DNA of 64,000 nucleotides from Acanthornis magna (lineage: Eukaryota; Chordata; Aves; Passeriformes; Acanthizidae), in the NCBI GenBank assembly GCA_036785705.1, contig JAWUZG010000351.1:62001-126000 (forward strand). Direction: 5' to 3'. Shown here piece by piece: positions 34,233 through 46,542 of the stretch (positions are counted from its first letter, which is position 1; the number at the start of each line of letters is the position of its first letter). The position numbers and the translations under genes are program-made. The notes below the pieces were generated by a model, which was not told the DNA's origin, did not search any database, and saw nothing but the letters and a program-made list of their open reading frames with translations.

Positions 34233-37200
34233 GAATTCTTCTTACAAGAAGCAGGGATTTTCTAGCACCTCCAAGAACCAAGGAGCTCCTGCCACAACAG
34301 AAGTGCAAGAGCAATGGTTGTAGGCTGCTGCTGTGCCAACTCCAGCAACCGAAGCCATCTCCTCAACTCCAAATAAATTAAGCACTCTCCAGCATCTTCT
34401 GTATATTCTACCCCATGCAATTAGGTCAGGAAGATGACTTAATTGCAGGGCGTAGAATAAGTAGAAGCACAAAATGTCCACATTTATGCTTGTAGAAGCA
34501 GAGTCCCCCGAAATGGGGGAAAAATCAGATCTTTCAAGCAGAAAATGAGGATATTTAGCAAAATGCAGCAATGTTCTACAGCGAGTGCAACTCACAGCAG
34601 CCATTTCTGCCCATGGCTTTGTGACATTGGCAAGTGGTTGCCACGTCACTGCCAGCACAGTGGCCTCCATCTCTTCTCCCTTAGTACAGCTGAAGAGCTG
34701 GTTTTAGAGTATGGTAGGAGCTCACTCTCTCTCCTGCAGATAACCAAGTGCTCCCTAAAGCACAAGATCTAATATGGAAGCACAAGTGGTATTTACTCCA
34801 GACCTCATTTCGGGCTCATTTAAGATTGCTCTGCAGTACAAATGACAAAGTATTTGTCATATATAAATTTGTTAAAATGAAATAAGTAAATGGCACCCAA
34901 AATCTCATGTAATCCCCTGGTTAATCAAAACCGCTAAAGGGCTTAAATACTTAAAGTATTACAGCTCCAACTTGAAAATCATCTTTTTTCATGTTTGTTA
35001 CTTATTTTTGTGCATGGCTAAGATGAGTAAAATCTCGAACCAGAGGGATAACTACTCCCAAACACGCAGGCATTTGGATCCAGATCTGAACTTTGTGGTT
35101 GGCCTTGCCTCCCACTGGCTGAAGCCCAAACCTCCATTACCAAGCACCCCAAACTGTGATACTGATGAGAACACATGTGGGAAACTTTGCTCTTACGCAC
35201 ATATAACTCCAAAGTTGTCATCACTTCCCTCTCCACAGCCTTGGCTGTGAATTTGTATGAAGCCCAGTGGCGCCGCAGTTCATTCTTCTTCCTCTTTATA
35301 TTCATATTTTCTCCCCACTTTGAAATATATTTTCATACAATGCCAACTGGAAGCCCTCAAAGCTGGAATGCTTGCTGTCACTTAGACTATGCAAGGGAGG
35401 CAAATTTTATTGGAAACATTCCTTCCTTTCCTTTTAAGTTTTGCTGCTCCCACGCTGTTGTTGGCAGCTTTAGATCCATATCAGAAGAAAAGCATGTAAA
35501 ATGCATGCAGTTAGGCAGTGGTCCTCTAAGGCACTTCATGTGCACAAATATCTGCAGTTGTGCACTGCTTCTGATCTGCAGAAGACTTCATATGGGCACT
35601 GAGATCAGCACACATCAAATCCCTGTTATTAAACACATGTGTCTTTAAAGCAATGAGCCTTAATTCCTGTTAAGAGAGTCCAATAATAATAAGAAAAATA
35701 AATTATATTCACCCCTAGCAGAAGGGAAATGACAATCTCATTCTCTCTGTTCAGGTCATACCAGCCCGGAAATGCAAGAACATAAAAGACTAATAAGGCT
35801 TATAGTGAGATGTCTTAAAAATCCTGAAGTACACTTAGCATTCAAATAATACTTACAGTTTTTTCCTCTCTATATATAGCCAGATGTCTGTTATGACTTA
35901 ACACTCTTGGTAGGCAGCAAGAACAGTCAGCTAAAAGCCAAAACTAAGTGCATTCAGATTCCTACCTGATGTCTATTTTTAACCATGAAGATGAGAAGCT
36001 GGGAAGAAATTAATAGGCAAGGTATTAATCTCAAAGCACATTTATATTGAGTTTAACTGTCTTACTGAAAGCAATCCTTATAAACTAAGGAGCACAGAGC
36101 ATAACAAAGGAGAAGCTAAGTGATAATTGAGGAGTTGCTATATGCAAGTGAGACTAGCTGATGCAAAAGTCCACTTTGGCTTCATGCCCTGAAATCATAT
36201 GCTGCAAATGAAGTAAAAACAAGAAGGAGATTGATGGCAAAGCCACTGAATAGCAACACTTCCTCGCAATTATTATTTTTCTTTCTTATATATGAATTGA
36301 GATATAACTCCATGCTGACCTTTGAAATACATGCCTAAAAAGTACAGCATTTTAGCCCTGAGTTTAGGAAATGTAATGTAAGATGAGAGACTTAGGAAGG
36401 CATACAGTAATAATTCGCAGGAAATACTGCACTTCTGTCATGTAATTTTACAACCAACATAAATTCATATGGGTACATATTTCAGCTGGCTTCTAGAGAG
36501 CTACCCATCAGTACAAATCCCCACCGAATGGAGCAGCCATACACCTCAAAAGATATTGGCATTAGTAGAACCATATCTTGCAGCCTTGCTCATGCAGAAA
36601 TTCCTACCAACACCTTGAGAAATGTTACTGGTACAAAAAATTTAGGACACAACAGAAAAGCTGGCAATATGCTGAACAGAGGCCTCTTTCTTTTTCTAGA
36701 CTCTGCTTGCCAGGTTACTGATAAAATCAAATCTTTATACATGGTTGTGTTTCTGCCCTGCTTTTGAGATTTGCACTCTATGTGCAAATCTATATTTGGG
36801 CCTTTATCCATGGCTGTGCACAAGGTGTTTCAGGACATCTCTCCAGCCTGAGCACAAGCCCTAGAGGATCCAGGGGTACTGATGGGCACAGCAACTCACA
36901 AAAGACTCACAGCTATCATCTACAAGGAATATTCAATGATATGCATAGAACATGTTGGTGATTCCTACCCTAGCACCCTTGTGTTTCTAGTGAATATACA
37001 GATCCAACAGGACACACACCCTGGCAAAAGTTTAGATATTTCTGATTTTACTTACAGAAGGACAAAGTCTTGGTGGTTACATTTAGCAGGGAAATAAAAG
37101 AATTGCTGCTTTTTAATTCTTTTAATACTGGATTTTTAAATAATTCATTCTACATGTATAATATGTAACTGAATTATCCTAGGCAACAATCAGCTGGAAA

Positions 37201-38618
37201 AGGCTGGAGATTTTTTAGGGTTATTTTTGCTTTACTTCCCAGTGTAGTATAATCTTAAATTGCAGATATGGGTATCTGACATTATACTATGCCAAGAAAA
37301 ACCTTTCACACTTCCATTTATTTTTTCTACTCAGCAGATGGCCACTTAGTGGATGCAAGCTTCTGCACTGAGGTGTATAAGAGCTGCTCTTATAACCTTT
37401 ATCTTTGGAGTGAGGTAGGCTTGGTACCTTTTAGTTCCTTTCCTTCAGTGTGAGCCTGCCACTGAGATTTCTGTTTTCTTGTCCTTGCTGTGAAATTATG
37501 AGTCTTGGTTGTGTTTGTTTCAAAAATACTGCAATTGATAATATATACAAAGTTCTCCTTGCAAGGCAGTCCCTAACCAATTCACAGGTAATATAAGTCT
37601 CTTTCCTAAAGCTGATGTCAGGAATATTTTGTCACTTGAAGTGAGGCAGAAACAAGCTTCAAATTCACATTGATCACCCCCTCTCCAAAACACTGACATT
37701 TCAATTCCTATATCCCTCTGCTGCACAACTGATAGGCCTGGGCAATTCATTCTTGTTTTCCTGCATTCCCAATCTGCCCTTACCAGCTGTCCTTACACTG
37801 AAAACCAACTCGTGTTTGCAACTGGATGCGTAAAATATGACTTAAAAAAACATACCAGTAACAGTGAAGATGTGAATATGAAAATACTAAATGCCAGACT
37901 GTTGTTGACTTTGATATTTCATGTTTGATGAACAAACTGGGATTCCCAAGTTGAGGAAGTGGTAATTAGCATGGTGGCTGCCTCAAGTACACATCCATCC
38001 CTGTGAACAGGATAGTCCTGATATCTGTTAAGAGGTAGTAATAGACTGCATTCTTCATCCTTCTAACACCTAAAGCCTTATTGTGAAGGTAACACACATG
38101 CAACTTGTGATAAACCTGCAAACCTCAAAGTCCTCTTAGTGGCATCAGCCCTGTTCATATCAAATGAGCATTTATTTTCCTTAAATTCAGAAATCATGTG
38201 ATGACTCATCAAGTATTGGCAAAGCTCTCTGCAGGCAATAAGAGAGTGGTGAGTAGAACAGAGACTTAGTGGATGTGTTGAAAATGCCACAAAGAACAAT
38301 GTGTAACCAATGTTATTTGGCATATATGCCCATATTTTATAGTACAAGGTGTTAGTAGCTGTCTGTCAAGGAATAAAAATATAACAATAGTCATGATGTC
38401 TTGTACCACTCCTCTACCTTCTCATAAAGCATAAATACTCAGCTTTTACCTCCATGTTTAACAATCGGTGATGTTACAGTAATATTTAGAACTTCTTTAC
38501 CTTAAGCAGTAAAAATAACTTCACTGAGGAATTATGAATTCAACTTCAATGGCCAAATTAAGGATTTGGTTTCAGCTCAACATTTTCTTGGGACCTGCTT
38601 ATTCAGTAATTATATTCA
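34233..38618. other. AT-rich DNA without a recognised gene
   Basis: About 4.4 kb. The ORFs at 34242-34670 (minus, 142 codons) and 35175-35648 (plus, 157 codons) are the longest. Neither has a recognisable domain, and the second has a run of Phe residues from a T-rich stretch. No mobile element or RNA gene was identified. Confidence 0.55.
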
Positions 38619-38644
38619 CAAAACAAAACAAAACAAAAACCCCC
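38619..38644 (+). repeat. Short (AAAAC)n tract
   Basis: About five AAAAC-like copies ending in CCCC. It is of the same kind as the larger A/C tracts at 18424 and 44919. Confidence 0.9.
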
Positions 38645-41600
38645 AGGACTTCTTAATTTTACTGAACTTTTACAGTTCCTCCCAGTCTTTCCTATGAGTT
38701 TTTTAATCAGTGGAGTCATTAAACTGAAGGAATTCTGCATTTGTCTGCACAGTAAAGATCGGATTGTGATCACATACTTCTTTTACTATGAATTTTTCAA
38801 TCTTTAGACAAGGACTAGGGAAAAAGGATAGAGCAGTTAAATAAGAAAGAAAAATAAGAAAAATATAAACCCAAGCATTTAGTCTTAATTCAGATTATTT
38901 TCTGATGTACCTTTTTATACAAAATTCATCATAATTCACTCTTTTTCCTTGGTCTTGCTGAAAAATATGTTACGAAAAATTGTGTCTGCCTTGTCTGAGA
39001 GAGCTGGTGCATATTAAAAAAATCTATGGGTCAGTGAAAATGGAGTTTTATGATAGAACACATTAGTATACAAAATGTAATAAATTAAGAGGAAGCAAAA
39101 CTTGCTACGAGCAAATTTCATCATTTCATACTGTGGTGCATCTGCATAAAACAGCAGCTGGAACTGCTCTGCAGCCTTTATAACCTTCTGTTCGTGGTTC
39201 TCAACACACGGAGTTACTGGCGTTGTATGTGCACAGAAACTGCCACACCATTATCACACAGGAAAGCGAACACATTATTATTTTCTCCCTTTTCTCCCAT
39301 CCCTAGCTAATGTCTCATCATAACAACCTCATCAGCTATCACCGATAATCTGCCCTACCTCTTATCTTCATCTCAAATGCAACTCAAAAAATGACTCTAA
39401 GGTAATAACCATGGCCAGCCTGGCTGTGAGCTGAAGGCAGACAGGGAACTGGGAAAAGCAGCACGTGCAAAAGGCTAACCTTCAAAACAGCCATTTGCAA
39501 AACGTATGTGCTGCCATAAAATAATATTAAGTAACCTTTCCTGTGCTGCTGCTCTCAGTTTCACACCGAGGCTGATCAACACTGCCCTGCAGCACCCACA
39601 CACTCATGAAGGTTCCTGGTTTAAAGTCATTTAGCCTAATAATACCACTAGCTTGAAAATAGCCTAGTGTACCCCACAGAGGTGGCAACAAAGCAAAAGC
39701 CAAGCCAGGCCAGACAGCCCAAAGTGTCCCCCCCAGCAGATGACCCCACTGGCTGCCTGGGACAGGCACGACCCCCACCTGCAGAAACCCTCAAAGACAG
39801 AAGCACTTTCTGGGCCAACCAGCTAGACCGTACAAAATGAAGTTGATGTGGTGAATTCAGTGAATTTGGTACTTCTGTGAAAGGAGTCAGTTTTCCCTCC
39901 ACCCTGCCCATCTATAACTTTGTGGGGAAGAGATTTTGTTTTATAAGTTTTGTTTCATAAATAATGGCCTATGCCCATGAGACATCATGGGGCTCGCCAT
40001 AACTGCCCTGGTGCCAAGGGATTCTTTTCCTAATATATACCTGAATATTAGACTGCGGGGCCCTGCATTCCCTCAACTTGCAGAAAACACTCAGCAATAT
40101 TATCCAGACCAAAGAAGCTTGGGTACACAGCACGGCTTCAGCTGGAACTCTACTCCATTCACCCACAGTGGGCTAACGACTGCAGCTCAGAGCATGAGGA
40201 GCACACAATAAAAAAAGAGTTTGAAGACAACTTTTTTCCTCCACACCACTCATTTACTCTCCCTGGTGTTGCTCAGGCCTCACAGCTCCCCAGTTCACAG
40301 CAGGAACTTCAACCCAGTGTGTTATGACAGGCATATTCCAGTGGCTAAGGCAGCCCCACTGGCAGTCTTATTCACAAACTCCTTCCAGCATTTCAAAAAT
40401 TAAAAATAAGCTGATTTGCCATGCATGTGAGATACTTCTTCCACACACAAGTCCACCTGCAAACATAAATTTTAAATGTTCCTTTCTCCATTACTTATTC
40501 CCTCCATACTTTGTGCTTATACATTGTGGAGCACAGAATGATCTGTTGTTCATTTAAGAGCTCAAAAATCCATACCAGTTTCCCGGAACTAAAGCCAACA
40601 CACTGCTTTACTCAAGCGAGATCTACTCCACAAAACACAATTACCCAGCAATTGACTACACATCAATGGGACAGCACATGATTAGACAACAGTGGGGAAT
40701 CCTAATGATCCCCTGTGAGAATTAGGGGAGTGCAAGCCTCTCATTTTCTGCTCCATGATGTGTAGATAAAAAGCGCACTGGAAAGAATACAAAATGAATG
40801 GGAGTATTTCTGTGCACATCCTAACTTCATTTCCATGGGAATGTGGAAATCCAACAAGACCATGATTATCACATGGAAGACAAAAAAACCACTGACCATA
40901 ATGTCTTATTAAAGAGCACAATGACTTGTCCACATCTTTAGCCCTGATGTTTTCAAAGTGGCTCTTAGACACACATACTCAACTCCAAAGTATTTGGGAG
41001 CTCGCCAACATCCACAGGTAGGTGGCAGATCCACTGTGCCACAGCTCTAGGGAAACTTCACCTGACTCTGAGTGGAGGATTACTCCTCTGACAGAGCACT
41101 GCAGTGGAATTAATACAGCTCTCCCAAGGCCAGACATAGTGCAACAGCGTGCTGCAAGGACGCTGACCAATATTTATTTGTTTATTCCATTCCCCATCAC
41201 ATGGGTAGGGGAGAGTTTGAACCATGCATATGGGTTTCTCTAATCTTCTGAAGAAGAAAATAATTTCAAAATGAGCTATAAACCATGATTTCACACTCTA
41301 TTCACTTCAACCCAGGATATATTAACATCCCAAGAGAGATGTGAATGTTACCAAAGGCTGTCAAATTAACAGAAATACATTGACAAAAAGGATTAGGCTA
41401 TGTTAGTGCAGCATTAATGGTGCTAAGTGATGGAAAAGCATGGCCTAGCTTACAGCAAAATTCCTTTTTTCCTGTTCACAAAAAGAAATGCAATTTCTGT
41501 CACCTGATTTTTGTCCTTGCTTGATTTGTTTGACATATTTTAAAGGGATTCTGTGGCTTTCTCTTTCATGGTTCTTTCACAATCAGTACTTTACAAGGTT

Positions 41601-44600
41601 TGACACATAAAAACTCCTCAACAGAGCTGATCAAATTGCTTCGCAGTTTTAGGAAATTTAGTGATGCATACGCTACAATACAAATTCAGCAATTATACAG
41701 GGAAATTAGGGCAGCAATGTCCAGCATGTGTAATTTTAGCAAATACCTCCTGTCTGGTGTGTAATATCTTCCAGTAACTGGATTTTTGACTGCTTTAGGT
41801 CTCCTGTGTCACACAGTAAAAAAACAATGTTTCCCTTGTTCCCTGGGCAGACAATTTTGTGGAGCACATGCCAACATTATCAATGGGATTTGCCATACTA
41901 GATTAACCTCATAGTTCACCTTGTCCAGGACCAAGTGACTAATGTTATCCATATGGTATTTTCAAATATTACTTATTTTGCCACTCTCAGTAAGCCTAGT
42001 TTGATTTCCTTTCTTGGCAACAGATGTGCATTGAACAGGGCTCTCAGTGAGCAATAGCTCTCTAAAATGTAGCTCAGTTTTCTCTTGTTAACTTCATCCT
42101 CTCCCAAAGCATTCTTATCCCACTGCTCAATTGCTGTGCAATTAGTAAGCTTCCTTCTTTCTTTAGTTTTTCCTATCAATACAGTTCAGTAGAAAGCAGT
42201 ATGTTTTGAAGACTGTTTGAAGGAATTAGATGGCTGATTTAGCCTGAAACTTATTTATTGTCATGTTTGGTGATGATCAACACTGAAGAAGTGACAGTAA
42301 GGTACTTTTTACACTGCTCTAAGCTATAGTCAGCAAGGGACTGGGAGAGAAATTACTGGAACATTTCTATCTTCCCAGCATGCACAAATATCTACTGTTG
42401 TTGCAAGCATCTGAGACCTGCAGGTCTGGCTCAAAGCTGTCTCTCCTTCCACTGCTCTGATTCTGTGCCGAAATATCTCAGGTAGTCAGAAGAATCTGAC
42501 AGCACATCTATCTTCCTGTTATTTATACTCACCAGTGTAGTACTTGAGCAGTTAATGATAACACGCAGTGTACCAACACCAATGTCCTTGGCAAACATCA
42601 CTTAGGACACTTCTTTTGCAAGCTGTACACATGTAAAGTGAATATTTCTCTTCTACTTGAGGAAGTAATAAAGCCTTTGAGTCAGAGACATTAAATTTAC
42701 TCATCTATTGGGAGAGTTAGAAGATGAAATACAAAGGCTGCTATGCTGTATTTTGGATGACCTTAGTTCTAAAGCACCCATGACTATGTGATGTTGTTTG
42801 CTCCCTGTCTCAAGTCATTCCCTGTACATTCAATTAGCAAAAATAATTGCTTCATCACAAACTGAATAAAAATGCCAAGACCCATTTAGAGACAACAGCA
42901 ATCATTAAAAAAACCCATCTGCAGGAGAGCTGAAGGCATTTCAAATACGCATATGAGATTTAAAAATAGAAGAACACTTCAGAGTGTTCCAACTGCAGAC
43001 AAAATCCTGTTTAATTTCAAAGGTGGCAGGGTTACTAATGCATCAGCTACTTCAAAGACAACAAAATAAATTGCTTTTTTAAAACACTGGCAGTTCCTTC
43101 CAACATGATGGGAAATGCATAAGATTTACCAAATATGAAATGTAATGTGCACAGGTTGCTCAAAAGATGCCTTAATTTGCATGAGGAAGCATTACAAAAG
43201 GCATAACTTATCATCACAGTTAGGCTTAGCTTTGGAAATTGCTGTTCAGTCATGAACCTCAAATAGTCAACCCACAAGGCCATCTCTCCATTTTACTCCA
43301 TAATGCTGGAAAAATAAAGTGTTGTTTATATAGCTGGAAGGCTTTGCTCTCTTATAAAACACAACAGGAGAGTAATTTATTTAATATCATTATTTAGCAT
43401 GTGCATGACCATAGATAAATAGCAATCCACTGAAGAATTTAAGGCCTCCCCTGAAATATTTTTACAATCCTCTCAAAACCAATGAACTTTTGACTCGGGA
43501 CCGGGTTTTGTTTTCAACAATTATTTTTCTAAATCTATTAGCAAGCTCTTATTAACCTTTGCACTAAATGCAATTAAAAACACAATACCATGCACACAGG
43601 AAGGGCATATGCCTGGTTACTGGGATCCTCATTCTCAAGCTGAGATGGCAAAAGTTGTTCCTCCACGTTGAGTTTTACTGGCTCCATACAGCAACTCGCC
43701 AATGAAGTTGCCAAATAAAGTATTAAAAGCTATATTTGGTTTATGTTTGAAAAGTTTTCCTTGCATTTAGGAGCTCATATAAACACAACACTGCATGGAT
43801 AACAAAGTCTGAGCCCCTAGGCTTCTAAGGTGTGCTGTGCTGTGTCCTTTGGATGATATTATCTCGATGGATCATATTGTCACCTGAAGTCTACCCATTT
43901 TAATGAAATTATAGTTTACTCTATGGATCAGGTGATCTTTTAAGATGCTTTCAGAAGATGAGCATAAGGAAATATATAATGAAAACATTCAAGTTTATCA
44001 ACAAAAACCTGAAATCTGTGTTTCCAAAAAAAAAAAAATTGAGAGAAGAAGCTGAGAAACTGGAGGAAACCAGAGAAACACATAATTGTTTGCAAATAAT
44101 GGCTGGGTAAATAAATTCAGGCACAGGCTTGGTACACACTGTGTGATAGAGGAACAGTTCCCTGCCAAGTCTGAATTTTCATCAGGACATGCACATCTCC
44201 ATCTGTTGCAGAGCCAAAACAAGAATTCAAGCTCGACAACTGCTTTGAAATTGAGAGGAGCTGCTACCAGGACATTGAGCGATAGTGTAAACCATGTAAA
44301 AGAATTATTCTTAATGATTAGTGTTTAATATATGATGGCTATTGATCCAGTTACTGGATGTGTTTTACAGGGAATGGAAGTACTCCGGGGGAAAAAAAAG
44401 AAGATAATAGTGAGTAATAAATGGAACTTTTAAGTTTTTTCTACCACTTACATATGTATGTATAGATATATGGTATAATACTTAAATCAGTGTCTCCAGT
44501 TTCTGCCAAACAAAAGAAATGTCAAAGTAGTAATATCATACTTTTCCTATTAATAAAACAAGAGGATACTATCACCTTTCAGGAGTGGGAAGGCCTCATC

Positions 44601-44918
44601 ATATTCTGCCTTCCTCTCCAAATTCATTGAACAGCAAATATTTCAAAGGGCTCAATCTTGTTCATTCACTCCTTTTTTTTTTGTGCAGCTTTGTATAGCT
44701 CCTTTGAAGCAGCAGTCCTCAAAGGATCAGATACTGAGTTTTCTAATCCTGTTTCAACTTCTCAGCAAGACTTCTGAGTTATGTTAAAGATTAGGCAACA
44801 TTTTTTCTGTGCTGAGGCCTTCTAGGCATCTGAACAAGGAATGAGCCCCCCAAATACGCTAAACAAAGGTGACATTGCTGTTGGCCATAAAACTCCTTAA
44901 AGGAGATAATTTCTATTA
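38645..44918. other. AT-rich DNA without a recognised gene
   Basis: About 6.3 kb with many ORFs of 60-96 codons, none with a recognisable domain. A moderately GC-rich patch lies near 39540-39910. The segment 43380-43600 is listed as a possible conserved element. No retrotransposon of recent origin was seen. Confidence 0.55.
43380..43600. promoter_or_regulatory. Possible conserved non-coding element (weak)
   Basis: AT-rich, non-repetitive sequence with several homeobox-type ATTA/TTAAT cores, a CATTATTTAGCATGTGCATG stretch and an AACAATTATTTTTCTAAATC stretch. The evidence is composition and motif texture only. Confidence 0.18.
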
Positions 44919-45042
44919 ACAAGAAAAAAACCAAACTAACAAACAAACAAAAAAACCACCCCACCCCCCCAACAACAAAAAAACCCCCAAAACAAAAAAA
45001 CAACAAAAAAACCCCCGCACCAAAAAACAAAACAAACAAACC
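44919..45042 (+). repeat. A/C-rich low-complexity tract
   Basis: Irregular AAAC, AAACCCCC and CCACCCC units, with almost no G or T on the plus strand. The minus-strand ORF at 44791-45147 reads it as a Phe/Gly/Val run and is not a gene. Confidence 0.93.
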
Positions 45043-46422
45043 ATTATTTAAACAGTTCATGCCATCTGAATCAAAAAACATATGTATATAACAAACTTCT
45101 ACAATCAAGTAAATAGGAAACAACTGGGATTTTAGCAATTGTGCCATATATGAAAAATGTTCAAAAAAGGGTCAAAGTGCGATCCACTGGGGGATGGAAA
45201 GCCAAATGTTCCTGCAAACTCCTTCCTTAAAATGCTGTTATGTTTAGCAAAGGTTGTAAACAGCCCACTCTCAGGTATAAAGTATGGGGTATGAATCCTA
45301 CCACAACAACCCTACAGGCAAGTATTTTCTGTAAATACGTCTTATTCCAGGCAATTTTGAGCACATGTGGACATGGGTGGATTTGTGTGTGTATATTTGT
45401 GTGTGTGTGTATGTGTGTGTGCCTGGGCACATTGGTGAGAATAAGACCACAATGTTATGAACCACCACATCTCACAAGTTCAGAATTTCAAATTTCAGCT
45501 GCACTGACAGTGTTTCTTAGTTAAATTATTCTTTATCAATTTCTGTGAAATATTTGATGACACACAGGATGGAGATTTTTTTTTTTCTGAAATTAAGTAG
45601 AATGACTCCTGCGTAGCTGTTTGGGTTACTAACATCATGCAAATATGGCAAATTTCTTCTCTAAACATATTCCCCCTCACCCCTCCTGTAGCTGAGGGAT
45701 TTTACAGGGGAACTGACAACTCAGGCTGCTGAGTTCATACCCACACAAAGGCTCCTGCCCAGAAGGTGTCAGGATGGGACTGTAACAATAAAGGTAAGCT
45801 CCAAGGTAAAAGATATGCTGCTGACCTCTAAGTGTTCCTTTGAGATGTGGTGCCATATGGAGCTCACAGGAGGGATGTGTGCTGGCACCAGGGGAGATTC
45901 TGTCCTAGCAGTAAATGCAGAAGGCATGCTGCCAGCCACCTTCCCTTCATACAGTCAGAAAAGGGGCACAGAGGGGACCTTTCTCTCAGCCAAAGAGGTC
46001 CGAGATGAGATCAAACCCTTCAACAGAACTGTAACAGGAGAAAATGTTGCACGTGTACACACTAGTGGCACATTTCAAAGTCGAAGAGACACAAGTGAGT
46101 ATCCTTCTGATATCCAAGTGAGTATGCCCTTCTCCTTTGGATGCGAGTATGAAGTCATTCTGTGAATGGCTTCAGTGTGCAAAGCCATGACATGAACAAA
46201 AGCTGAAGCACAGCCCCTGCCAAGTCCAGCATTGCTCCCAAAACATCAACAGTGACACACAGAACTCAACTCCAACTGGTGCTTCAGGTAGCTGCCCTGC
46301 CAGCCACTCAGACAGGGAGATGAAGAAACCTTGAGTTTGTCTGTCTGGCCTCCAGGGAAGTGAGCAGTCATAATCTGAAATGTGAGAACAATCCTTTCCG
46401 TTGTAAGAATTCCACCGTGACA
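45043..46422. other. DNA without a recognised gene; one unexplained ORF
   Basis: The ORF 45815-46165 (116 codons, ATG start) has an even amino-acid composition without repeats, but I recognise no family and see no flanking gene context. A (GT)n microsatellite lies at 45383-45421. No other element was found. Confidence 0.5.
45383..45421 (+). repeat. (GT)n microsatellite, interrupted
   Basis: GT dinucleotides interrupted by ATAT and AT steps. A minus-strand ORF here reads it as a His/Thr run. Confidence 0.95.
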
Positions 46423-46542
46423 GTTTGGTTTTTTTGGTTTTTGGGGTTTTTTTGTTTGTTTGTTTGGTTGTTGTTGTTTTTGTTTGTTTGCTTGTTTGTT
46501 TGTTTGGATTTTTTGTGTGGGTTTTTTTTTGGTTTTTTTTTA
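46423..46542 (-). repeat. G/T-rich tract, inverse of the A/C tracts
   Basis: GTTT, GTTTGG and GGTTTTT units with almost no A or C on the plus strand, so it is the same kind of sequence as 44919-45042 but in the opposite orientation, about 1.4 kb away. The two ORFs here (46172-46654 minus, 46360-46551 plus) are partly repeat translations. Confidence 0.93.
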
